In this document: positions 1 through 6,228 of the stretch, piece after piece
Layout: each line of letters starts with the position of its first letter
Numbering within the stretch: position 1 is the stretch's first letter
NCBI GenBank assembly: GCA_916988195.3
Contig: CAKASQ030000029.1
Location: 1 to 32,249 of the forward strand
Origin: Oscillospiraceae bacterium
Lineage (GTDB): Bacteria > Bacillota > Clostridia > Oscillospirales > Oscillospiraceae
Reading direction: 5' to 3'
DNA: 32,249 nucleotides
Made by a program: the position numbers and the translations under genes
Notes under the pieces: model-generated
Told to the model about the DNA's origin: nothing
The model's input: the letters and a program-made list of their open reading frames with translations, nothing else
Databases searched by the model: none

Positions 1-129
1 GAAATTCCGCGCATCGCGGGCGCGTTCGGCTTGGACACCTCGACCAGAGCGAACCTATCGAGCGCAGTTTATACCGCACAAACGGCGATCAATATCACAA
101 AAACCGTCGCAAAGGCGGCTGCGGCATGA
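1..129 (+). CDS. C-terminal tail of a truncated upstream protein (possibly VirB6/TrbL-like)
   Basis: The first 42 codons of the window are open in frame 1 and end at TGA 127-129. The tail is Ala/Thr/Ser-rich and ends in KTVAKAAAA. The next gene starts 13 bases later behind a good GGAGGTGAAG ribosome-binding site, so this frame is probably the end of the preceding operon gene. The position, upstream of PrgI- and VirB4-like genes, is where many Clostridia conjugative elements carry a polytopic VirB6/TrbL-like channel protein, and a low-complexity Ala-rich end would fit. That identity is inference from context only; no diagnostic motif is visible in 42 residues. Confidence 0.5.
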   Translation, partial: EIPRIAGAFGLDTSTRANLSSAVYTAQTAINITKTVAKAAAA

Positions 130-142
130 TGGAGGTGAAGAT

Positions 143-502
143 ATGGATACGAGCTTTTTAGATGAAGATCTGGAGATGATCGAGGTGCTGGATCATCCGG
201 CACTTTTCTCAAACGGCAGAATCCCGCGCGAAGCTGTGCCGGAGGGTCTTTATGCATATGACCTCTATGAAAGCTGCGATACAGGCAATTTCTGCTATAT
301 TGCGCCGCTCGTAGTGGTCAACCACGGCGGCACGGTGCTGACCAAGCAGCCTATTGACTTCGGCGGCGCGGACCGGATCGACCTGACGGAAGACACCTCA
401 CCCAACTTCCTCGGCGGAGCGATGCGTGTACATGATTTCATGGCAGCGTCTCTGGACGAACTGCGGCAGTACAGTGAAGAACCGCAGTTCGGAGGAATGT
501 AA
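143..502 (+). CDS. LPD28-like small ICE protein
   Basis: 119-residue acidic soluble protein. Its central segment (residues about 22-95) contains LFSNGRIPREAVPEGLYAYD, then VVVNHGGTVLTKQPIDFG and LTEDTSPNFLGG. I recognise this pattern as the LPD28 type of 'large polyvalent protein-associated' domains, which occur alone or fused to large proteins in Firmicutes conjugative elements; their biochemical role is unknown. The start has a GGAGGTGAAG site 5-7 bases upstream. The stop TAA directly abuts the ATG of the methyltransferase gene at 503, so the two are translationally coupled. No membrane segment or signal peptide is visible. Confidence 0.7.
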   Translation: MDTSFLDEDLEMIEVLDHPALFSNGRIPREAVPEGLYAYDLYESCDTGNFCYIAPLVVVNHGGTVLTKQPIDFGGADRIDLTEDTSPNFLGGAMRVHDFMAASLDELRQYSEEPQFGGM

Positions 503-1294
503 ATGCCGGAGCTGACGATGGGCAGTCTGTTCGACGGCATCGGCGGCTTTCCGCTGGCTGCAGTGCGAAACGGGATCACACCCGTGTGGGCTTCGGAGAT
601 CGAGCCGTTCCCCATTGAAGTCACAAAAACACACTTCCCCGACATGGTTCATGTCGGAGATATTACAAAGCTCAATGGCGCGGACCTGCCGCCCGTGGGT
701 ATCATCTGCGGGGGCAGCCCGTGTCAGGACTGCTCGGTTGCGTCCGGGACACGCGCCGGATTGCAGGGCGCGCGTTCCGGACTGTTTTTTGAACAAATAC
801 GGATTACAAAGGAGCTGAGAGATGCAGACATACTTCGAGGGCGATCAGGTCAGTCTGTTCGACCAAGATACTTCTGCTGGGAAAACGTCATGGGCGTATT
901 CAGCTCAGGCACGCCGCACGGGGAGGATTTCCGGATTGTCCTGGAGTCAATTGCTCGATTACATTGCCCCACCGTATCAATTCCTCGACCTTACCCCTGG
1001 GGCTGGAAACCTGCTGGGGCAATTCGAATGGGAGATGCGTTCAGCCTTGCATGGAGGGGCTTTTTTGCGGAATACTGGACCCTCGCCCAGAGACGCCACA
1101 GAATCCTGCTTGTCGCAGATCTTGGAGGATCATCCGCCGAAAAAATATTATTTGACTACTGCGGCTTGTCTGGGGATCTTGCGTCGGGCGAAGGAACGTG
1201 GCAAGCCGTTGCCGAAAGCGTTAGACACTGCTTTACGGATACAAGCTGGCTTGATTGGCTTGCCGGAAGGCAGAGAGAAAACGGTGCCGTTTGA
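503..1294 (+). CDS. Cytosine-5 DNA methyltransferase, N-terminal catalytic half (motifs I-VIII)
   Basis: 263 residues carrying the S-adenosylmethionine-binding and catalytic half of a C5-cytosine methyltransferase. Motif I is SLFDGIGGF (8-16). Motif IV is GGSPCQD with the catalytic Cys at residue 74. Motif VI is ENV (127-129) and motif VIII is QRRHRI (196-201). The target-recognition region and motifs IX and X are absent: the frame stops at 1292-1294 after about 55 divergent residues. Those missing parts are encoded by the gene beginning at 822 in another frame, overlapping this one by 473 bases. Complete enzymes of this type in phages and ICEs are a single chain of about 400 residues. The start is supported by GGAGG (491-497) just before the upstream stop. 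Likely role: self-modification of the element against host restriction, probably only when assembled with its partner. Confidence 0.85.
   Translation: MPELTMGSLFDGIGGFPLAAVRNGITPVWASEIEPFPIEVTKTHFPDMVHVGDITKLNGADLPPVGIICGGSPCQDCSVASGTRAGLQGARSGLFFEQIRITKELRDADILRGRSGQSVRPRYFCWENVMGVFSSGTPHGEDFRIVLESIARLHCPTVSIPRPYPWGWKPAGAIRMGDAFSLAWRGFFAEYWTLAQRRHRILLVADLGGSSAEKILFDYCGLSGDLASGEGTWQAVAESVRHCFTDTSWLDWLAGRQRENGAV
808..814 (+). promoter_or_regulatory. Internal ribosome-binding site for the second methyltransferase gene
   Basis: AAAGGAG lies 7 bases before ATG 822, inside the reading frame of the first methyltransferase gene. It is as good as any start signal in this element, so the downstream frame is very probably initiated independently rather than reached only by frameshifting. 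Confidence 0.8.
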
Positions 1295-2093
1295 TGATTC
1301 TGCCGTCCTTGCACAGCCGGGAATGAAGCAGCAGACATTTGCCGCGTCTTTTTCCGCTGGCGCCAGCGCGACGGCTGGAACCATCGGCTACGCAGAGGAA
1401 GTCGCCCCAACACTCAAGGGCAGTCCAAGCGGCAACTGTATGCCGTCTGTTATGTGCCTGCACGATCAGGGTGGACAACGGATGGAGGTGTGTGAAAATA
1501 TGACCGGTACGCTCCGCGCCGGCGAAAAGGGGCATCAGCCCTTAGTGTATGAAAACCATGGTGTTGATGCCCGTATCCGGGAATCCAGCGAGATCAGTCC
1601 AACAGTCACAGCCCGTTTTGGCACAGGCGGCGGCAATACGCCGTTGGTGCAGGAACCAAACGAGGTCTACTGCATCGTCGGCAACATCATCGACCGCCAG
1701 CCGGAAAACGGCGGCAACGGCTGTGGATATCAGGAAAATCTTGCATATATAATTACAACTTGCGACAGGCATGCAGTCTATGCGCGGCAGCGTGTGGACG
1801 AATTCCGCAATGACGATATTGCCAGCACGCAGAGTGCCAGACAAGCGAAAGATGCAACGGATCTGGTCGTAGAACCGGATCGGCAGTATGCGCAGTTCAT
1901 TCGAAGGCTTACTCCATGGGAATGCGAACTTCTTCAGGGCTTCCCGCCGGGCTGGACAGATATCCCGTCCGCGTCGGACTCTGCCAGATACCGCGCCCTC
2001 GGCAACAGCGTTCCTGTGCCGTGTGTGGAGTTCATTATGAAAAGTCTGCGGGAAGTCACAGAGCTGGAAACTGAGCGAAGCCAAGTACAATAG
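822..2093 (+). CDS. Cytosine-5 DNA methyltransferase, C-terminal half (target recognition, motifs IX-X) with extra N-terminal module
   Basis: 423 residues. The C-terminal half has the end of a C5-cytosine methyltransferase: motif IX as RRLTPWECELLQGFPPGW (about 361-378) and motif X as RYRALGNSVPVP (about 389-400). It is preceded by a Gly-rich target-recognition region with the typical TLKGSPSGN, GTLRAG and GNIIDR segments. The first 160 residues are a different module, with SLFDQDTSAGKTS near the start, then FLDLTPGAGNLLG, LSQILEDHPPKKYYL and ACLGILRRAKERGKPLP. I have a memory of this module accompanying methyltransferases in other Clostridia mobile elements, but I cannot name its function. 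The first 473 bases overlap the catalytic-half gene in another frame. Split, overlapping C5 methyltransferases are known (M.AquI; M.EcoHK31I, whose beta subunit lies in an alternative frame within alpha), so a two-subunit enzyme is the simplest reading. Confidence 0.8.
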   Translation: MQTYFEGDQVSLFDQDTSAGKTSWAYSAQARRTGRISGLSWSQLLDYIAPPYQFLDLTPGAGNLLGQFEWEMRSALHGGAFLRNTGPSPRDATESCLSQILEDHPPKKYYLTTAACLGILRRAKERGKPLPKALDTALRIQAGLIGLPEGREKTVPFDDSAVLAQPGMKQQTFAASFSAGASATAGTIGYAEEVAPTLKGSPSGNCMPSVMCLHDQGGQRMEVCENMTGTLRAGEKGHQPLVYENHGVDARIRESSEISPTVTARFGTGGGNTPLVQEPNEVYCIVGNIIDRQPENGGNGCGYQENLAYIITTCDRHAVYARQRVDEFRNDDIASTQSARQAKDATDLVVEPDRQYAQFIRRLTPWECELLQGFPPGWTDIPSASDSARYRALGNSVPVPCVEFIMKSLREVTELETERSQVQ

Positions 2094-2102
2094 GAGATCA
2101 TC

Positions 2103-2513
2103 ATGCAGAAGAATGAATTTGAAGTTATGGTCAAGGAGTTGCTGCCGGACGTGACAGCGCAGGCCATGGAGAAGTGGACGCAGTATGCACAGGAGCTGGA
2201 GCAGGACGGCACAGAAAAGCAAAGCGACCTTTATGATGCCGCCTATGTGGAATTGCAGCTTATCAAGGAGCATCAGGGAGAGCCGACCGCAGCGAGCCTG
2301 TTCAACTACGGGGAGCAGTTCGTGTTCAATTATTTTGAACTGCGCGGTGCGGCGGCAAAGCTCACCGAGGGCTGGACGATGGAGCAGATCCGCGATTATA
2401 CCATTGAAAATGGATGTGACCCGACCGAAGAAGAATACCGGGAATCCGCACAGGCGCTGCAGGCGTTCCGCAGCCAGCAGGAGCATACATTTTCCGGCGA
2501 GATGTGCTTGTAA
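2103..2513 (+). CDS. Hypothetical ICE protein, acidic, helical
   Basis: 136 residues, starting 9 bases after the methyltransferase stop behind AGGAGATCATC. It is rich in Glu and Gln, with predicted helical stretches and no membrane segment or signal peptide. One segment (EYRESAQALQAFRSQQEHTF) near the end looks amphipathic. I do not recognise a named domain. The tight spacing places it in the same transcript as the methyltransferase pair; it could be an accessory of that enzyme or an unrelated small ICE gene. A 105-base gap follows with no visible gene. Confidence 0.65.
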   Translation: MQKNEFEVMVKELLPDVTAQAMEKWTQYAQELEQDGTEKQSDLYDAAYVELQLIKEHQGEPTAASLFNYGEQFVFNYFELRGAAAKLTEGWTMEQIRDYTIENGCDPTEEEYRESAQALQAFRSQQEHTFSGEMCL

Positions 2514-2618
2514 TATGCTTCGTTTTGCGGCGATTCTTTGTTGCTTCTAGTGAATAGCTTTGTTCCGGCGCTTACAGTATGCTTGCTTTGCAAATCAAAA
2601 AGGAAAGGACGAAGCCCA

Positions 2619-2975
2619 ATGGCAGACAAGAAAAACCTCTGCGCACAGATCGACACAGCCCTCCACGCGCGTGTGCGGCAGGAGCAGGAGCGATCCGGCA
2701 TGACACTTAGCGAGTATGTGGAACAGTTAATTCAAAATTATTACAACATGAAGGAGACTACAAAAATGACAGGTGATATGAGAACGATGGCGATCCAGCT
2801 TCCGGAGGAACTCTTCGAGCGGCTGAAGGCATACCTCAAGAAAAACAACCTCAAACAGAAGCAGTTCATCATCGGGCTGATTGAGGACGCGCTGGAGCAG
2901 GACGAGGAAGACACTGCCGAGCAGCTGGAGGAAGAAGAACCCGACGAACCGGACATGGATGCCGAAGAAGAATAA
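2619..2975 (+). CDS. Small protein with two ribbon-helix-helix-like domains
   Basis: 118 residues from ATG 2619, chosen over an in-frame ATG at 2538 because AGGAAAGGACG lies just upstream and the extra 27 residues look random. It has two successive RHH-like segments. The first is about residues 6-43 (TALHARVRQEQERSGMTLSE, then YVEQLIQNYY). The second is about 51-92 (RTMAIQLPEELFERLKAYL, then QFIIGLIEDALEQ). Each is a short beta strand followed by two helices, as in Arc/CopG proteins. The last 25 residues are almost entirely Asp and Glu. RHH proteins bind DNA as dimers, so a tandem copy could bind as an intramolecular dimer; a regulatory or relaxosome role is inference. A terminator follows at once. 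Confidence 0.7.
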   Translation: MADKKNLCAQIDTALHARVRQEQERSGMTLSEYVEQLIQNYYNMKETTKMTGDMRTMAIQLPEELFERLKAYLKKNNLKQKQFIIGLIEDALEQDEEDTAEQLEEEEPDEPDMDAEEE

Positions 2976-2984
2976 CCATCCAAC

Positions 2985-3019
2985 CGGAAGCCGCGGGGAT
3001 CGCCTGCGGCTTCCGCTTT
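2985..3019 (+). terminator. Intrinsic terminator after the RHH gene
   Basis: The 10-base arms CGGAAGCCGC (2985-2994) and GCGGCTTCCG (3006-3015) are perfectly complementary, with an 11-base loop. They are followed by CTTTT. It sits 10 bases after the stop of the RHH gene. Confidence 0.75.
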
Positions 3020-3074
3020 TGCATTTGCAGGCGCGCTGTGGTATAGTTGAAATTGCAGATGGGAGGTGCGGCGC

Positions 3075-3500
3075 ATGAATGAAAAAGAGCTGATCGGCAA
3101 GATCCATAGCTCCATGGACCATCAGCTGCAGGTACGCGGATATGCCGCGCCGGTGGATGTGCTCATCGACACGGGCATCCTGTCGAAGCAGAAATATGAG
3201 GATTGGCGGTTTGGACGTGTGCGCTATCTCGAAGCCGTGTGCAATGCCAATCTGAAACGGCTGTCCTTCGTGCTGCACCAGATGCGCGTGTATGCGCAGG
3301 CGCATGATCTGAAGCCATCCTTCTGCTATTACAAGCGCTGGGGCGTTCGCAAGAAGAACGGGACCGGTCACAAGCCGGTCATTCCGCTGCAATTCAGCAA
3401 AAGCGGCAGCCCGGAGATCGAGCGGAGCTATGCCACCCATTTTGTTGATCTGGCGCGAGTGCAGGAGCTCAAAGCGGCGCAGCCGCAAACAGAAGAATAA
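3075..3500 (+). CDS. Conserved-looking hypothetical ICE protein
   Basis: 141 residues from ATG 3075, which lies 8 bases after GGGAGG; a GTG at 3066 falls within that site and is less likely. The sequence is basic and rich in aromatic residues: GILSKQKYEDWRFGRVRYLE, then LKRLSFVLHQMR and CYYKRWGVRKKNG. I have seen similar proteins beside the conjugation genes of Clostridia ICEs but know of no function. No membrane segment or catalytic motif is visible. It is flanked on both sides by intrinsic terminators, so it may be transcribed on its own. A DNA- or RNA-binding role would fit the charge but is a guess. Confidence 0.65.
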   Translation: MNEKELIGKIHSSMDHQLQVRGYAAPVDVLIDTGILSKQKYEDWRFGRVRYLEAVCNANLKRLSFVLHQMRVYAQAHDLKPSFCYYKRWGVRKKNGTGHKPVIPLQFSKSGSPEIERSYATHFVDLARVQELKAAQPQTEE

Positions 3501-3506
3501 CTGCCC

Positions 3507-3544
3507 AGCGCCGCCGCAGGAAGATTTCTGCGGCGGCGCTTTTT
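3507..3544 (+). terminator. Strong intrinsic terminator before the T4SS genes
   Basis: Perfect 13-base arms AGCGCCGCCGCAG (3507-3519) and CTGCGGCGGCGCT (3528-3540), with an 8-base loop and a T run to 3544. It separates the accessory genes from the PrgI-VirB4 operon. Confidence 0.88.
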
Positions 3545-3551
3545 CGTTCAT

Positions 3552-3561
3552 GGAGGTGATC
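3552..3561 (+). promoter_or_regulatory. Extended Shine-Dalgarno that decides an ATT start
   Basis: GGAGGTGATC matches the complete anti-Shine-Dalgarno stretch of 16S rRNA over 10 bases. The only sensible in-frame codon at normal spacing is ATT 3564. No ATG, GTG or TTG is in frame until TTG 3627, which would remove a conserved N-terminus. Confidence 0.6.
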
Positions 3562-3563
3562 GT

Positions 3564-3827
3564 ATTTATATTTACCCTGATAACCTGAACGCCAAAGCCA
3601 CGCTCTGGCTCTGGCAGCTTCGGGACTTGGCCGTCATCGGCATTGGGCTGCTCATCGCAGTCCTCGCGCTGACGCAGCTTGGATTGTTTCTGCCCATGGT
3701 GCTGGTGGCGGCGTATGCGTTTTTGTCCATCCATCTGGACGGACTGAGCGTGCTGGATTTTCTCTCGTTCGTCGTGAGCTTTTACATCACGGAACAGCAA
3801 ATTTTCGAGTGGGAGGAAGCAGTATGA
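3564..3827 (+). CDS. PrgI-like conjugation membrane protein
   Basis: 87 residues if started at ATT 3564. The N-terminus reads YIYPDNLNAKATLWLWQLRD, typical of the small PrgI-like proteins of Gram-positive type IV secretion systems. Two hydrophobic segments follow back to back (about 23-40 AVIGIGLLIAVLALTQLG and about 43-57 LPMVLVAAYAFLSIHL), then a C-terminal tail ending QQIFEWEEAV. Known PrgI proteins are integral membrane components of the mating channel encoded next to VirB4, exactly as here. The gene overlaps the next by ATGA (3824-3827). Starting instead at TTG 3627 would cut off the first 21 residues, including the YPDNL motif. Confidence 0.75.
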   Translation: MYIYPDNLNAKATLWLWQLRDLAVIGIGLLIAVLALTQLGLFLPMVLVAAYAFLSIHLDGLSVLDFLSFVVSFYITEQQIFEWEEAV

Positions 3828-4402
3828 GGAAAAAGAAAGACAAACGCAGGCAGTCCACCCAGAATCTCTTAGGCGTCAAAAAGATCACAGACTACTGCAT
3901 TTCCACAGATGCAGGTGATCTTGTTTTTTACATCATCAAGCCCACGAATATCAGCGTCCTCCCAGCTGGCGCAGTCAGCGCGAAGATCCGTGCGCTCCAA
4001 AATACACTCAGCGCGCAGGCCGGTGTCGAGCTGCTGGCAATGAACTCCCGCGAGAGCTTCAACGCGACGTGCCTTTTTTACCACGACCGGATGCAGGAGG
4101 AACAGAACCCCGCGATTCGGGAATTGCTCGAACAGGATCGTGCATTTCTGGATGAAAAGCAGGTGCAGATGACACTGGCGCGGGAGTTCTATCTCGCCGT
4201 GCGGCTCAAAAACGAAAAGCCCAACACGGCGTACACGCTCTTGTCTACCATTGAAACAAAATTCCGCGATAACGGTTTCACCACACGCCGCGCCGGAAAG
4301 GAAGACCTCAAACGCCTGCTTGCCATTTACTTCGAGCAGAACACGACAACGGAGCGCTTCGAGGACTACGACGGTCAGCGATTCATGGAGGCGACGGGAT
4401 GA
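3824..4402 (+). CDS. VirB4-associated conjugal transfer protein
   Basis: 192 residues from ATG 3824, behind GGGAGGA and overlapping the PrgI-like stop. The N-terminus is strongly basic (RKKKDKRRQ). The middle reads LVFYIIKPTNISVLP, then NSRESFNATCLFYHDRMQEE and QVQMTLAREFYLAVR. This is the pattern of the N-terminal domain that precedes the ATPase in VirB4/TraC proteins, here encoded as a separate gene immediately before a complete VirB4. No Walker motifs and no membrane segment are seen. It overlaps virB4 by ATGA (4399-4402), implying fixed stoichiometry. Probable role: a cytoplasmic partner or adaptor of the VirB4 ATPase; this is inference from sequence flavour and position. Confidence 0.7.
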   Translation: MRKKKDKRRQSTQNLLGVKKITDYCISTDAGDLVFYIIKPTNISVLPAGAVSAKIRALQNTLSAQAGVELLAMNSRESFNATCLFYHDRMQEEQNPAIRELLEQDRAFLDEKQVQMTLAREFYLAVRLKNEKPNTAYTLLSTIETKFRDNGFTTRRAGKEDLKRLLAIYFEQNTTTERFEDYDGQRFMEATG

Positions 4403-6228
4403 GTATTTTCAGAAGAAAAAAGCAGACCGACGCGGAAACAGAATCTCTGAAATCCTTCCTTGATATGATCGCGCCCAGCATCGTGAAATTTGAAACCGGC
4501 TATTACATCTGCGGAAATACGTTCCGCTGCATTTGGGCGCTGCGCGAGTATCCAACATCGACCGACGATCTTGCCATCCTGCGGCATTTGGGTGAAAAAC
4601 ACGGCGTGACGCTGCACATCTATACACGCATGGTCTCGCCGCTCGAAGAACGCAAAATCGTCCATAACGCCGAGATCCGTAACCGCATGAACCGCGGCAG
4701 CTCACAGGATTTGCAGCGGTCGGTGGAAGCAGAGAGCAATTTGCAGGACGTGGCGAACCTCATCGGCTCCCTGCACCGGAACAAAGAACCGCTGCTCCAT
4801 TGCGCGGTCTACATCGAAATGATCGCGGGAGATATGCAGGAGCTGCAAATTTTGCAGACAAACGTGGAGGTCGAGCTCATGCGCTCGAAGCTGAACGTGG
4901 ACAGGCTGAAGCTCCGGCAGCAGGCAGGCTTCTGCGCGGTCAGCCCGGTCGGATTCAACGCCTTTGGTACGGAGTACGAGCGCGTTCTGCCAGCCAGCTC
5001 GGTCGCAAATCTGTTCCCGTTCAACTACAGCGGCAAAACAGACCGTAAGGGCTTTTATATCGGCAAGGACAAATACGGCAGCAACATCGTAGTAGACTTC
5101 GATCAGCGCGACGAAGACAAAACCAGCGCCAATGTCCTCATTCTCGGCAACTCCGGTCAGGGAAAATCGTATCTGATGAAGCTGCTTCTGCTCAACTTTT
5201 TGGAAGCTGGGAAATCGGTCATTACGTTGGATGTGGAGCATGAGCAGTGGGAGCTCTGCCAGGCGCTCGGTGGGTGCTTTGCGGACATCATCGAGGGAAC
5301 GTATAAGATCAATCTGCTGGAACCCCGCTGCTGGGACACCGATGCAGACCCATATGATGTGGACGCGCCCAAAGCGTTCCGGCAGTCCACCCGGCTGGCG
5401 CAGCACACATCCTTCCTCAAGGATGTTTTTCGTACCTATAAGGACTTTACGACAGCACAAATCGACACCATCGAGATCATGCTGACGAAGCTATACACGG
5501 AATGGGGCATTACAGAGGAAACGGACTTTTCGCAGATGCGGCCGGAGGACTACCCCATTCTCTCAGAATTGTATGATTTTATCGAGATAGAGTACGAGAA
5601 TTTTGATGAAACGAAGCCGCAGCTCTACACCAGAGAAACGCTCCAGCAGATCCTGCTGGGGCTGCACTCCATGTGCCGCGGCGCGGACTCGAAATTCTTC
5701 AATGGGCACACGAACCTGACCTCGACACGCTTTCTGGTCTTCGGTGTAAAGGGTCTTCTATCCGTGGCGCAGAATGTGCGCAGCACGATCCTGCTGAATC
5801 TGCTGTCGTATATGTCAGACAAGCTGCTGACCGAGGGCAACACCGTCGCGGCGCTGGACGAACTCTACATCTGGCTCTCGAATCCTGTCGCTATCGAGTA
5901 CATCCGCAACTCGCTCAAGCGCGTGCGCAAAAAGGAATCCGCGCTGGTGCTGGCAAGCCAGAACCTCGAAGATTTTGACCAGCCAGGTGTGCGCGAGATG
6001 ACAAAACCGCTCTTCTCCATCCCGCCGCACCAGTTCTTGTTCAACGCCGGTTCCATTGACCGCCGCGCGTACATGGATATGCTCCAGCTGGAGGACAGCG
6101 AGTTTGATCTCATCAAGTTCCCGCAGCGTGGCGTTTGCCTCTATAAGTGCGGCAACGAACGCTACCTGTTGGAAGTCCACGCACCGCCGTACAAGGAAGC
6201 GTTGTTCGGAAAGGCTGGCGGACGCTGA
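4399..6228 (+). CDS. virB4: VirB4-family conjugation ATPase
   Basis: 609 residues. VirB4 ATPases power assembly and substrate transfer of the conjugative type IV secretion system at the cytoplasmic face of the membrane. An N-terminal VirB4-like region (about 20-205) contains MNRGSSQDLQRSVEAESNLQ and ends in LFPFNYSGKTDRKGFYIGKD. The P-loop NTPase domain has Walker A GNSGQGKS (250-257). Walker B is VAALDELYIWLS, with Asp/Glu at about 486-487. ALVLASQNLEDF and the Arg-rich NSLKRVRKKE provide further motor motifs. Length and motif order are normal, and no frameshift is seen. It is coupled to neighbours on both sides: ATGA with the upstream gene, TGATG with the NlpC/P60 gene. Confidence 0.93.
   Translation: MSIFRRKKQTDAETESLKSFLDMIAPSIVKFETGYYICGNTFRCIWALREYPTSTDDLAILRHLGEKHGVTLHIYTRMVSPLEERKIVHNAEIRNRMNRGSSQDLQRSVEAESNLQDVANLIGSLHRNKEPLLHCAVYIEMIAGDMQELQILQTNVEVELMRSKLNVDRLKLRQQAGFCAVSPVGFNAFGTEYERVLPASSVANLFPFNYSGKTDRKGFYIGKDKYGSNIVVDFDQRDEDKTSANVLILGNSGQGKSYLMKLLLLNFLEAGKSVITLDVEHEQWELCQALGGCFADIIEGTYKINLLEPRCWDTDADPYDVDAPKAFRQSTRLAQHTSFLKDVFRTYKDFTTAQIDTIEIMLTKLYTEWGITEETDFSQMRPEDYPILSELYDFIEIEYENFDETKPQLYTRETLQQILLGLHSMCRGADSKFFNGHTNLTSTRFLVFGVKGLLSVAQNVRSTILLNLLSYMSDKLLTEGNTVAALDELYIWLSNPVAIEYIRNSLKRVRKKESALVLASQNLEDFDQPGVREMTKPLFSIPPHQFLFNAGSIDRRAYMDMLQLEDSEFDLIKFPQRGVCLYKCGNERYLLEVHAPPYKEALFGKAGGR

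Noticed and set aside
503-2093. Methyltransferase overlap explained as a simple frameshift or sequencing error
   Set aside because: The downstream frame has its own strong ribosome-binding site at 808-814 and protein-like motifs in the overlap, while the upstream frame keeps motifs VI and VIII there. A read check would still be wise.
1542-2486. Long minus-strand open frame opposite the methyltransferase
   Set aside because: No ribosome-binding site and no recognisable domain; composition (Leu/Arg/Cys-rich) is typical of the complement of GC-rich coding sequence.
2727-3800. Minus-strand frame of over 350 codons across several + strand genes
   Set aside because: It crosses two clear + strand terminators and well-supported genes; low-complexity His/Leu/Arg composition.
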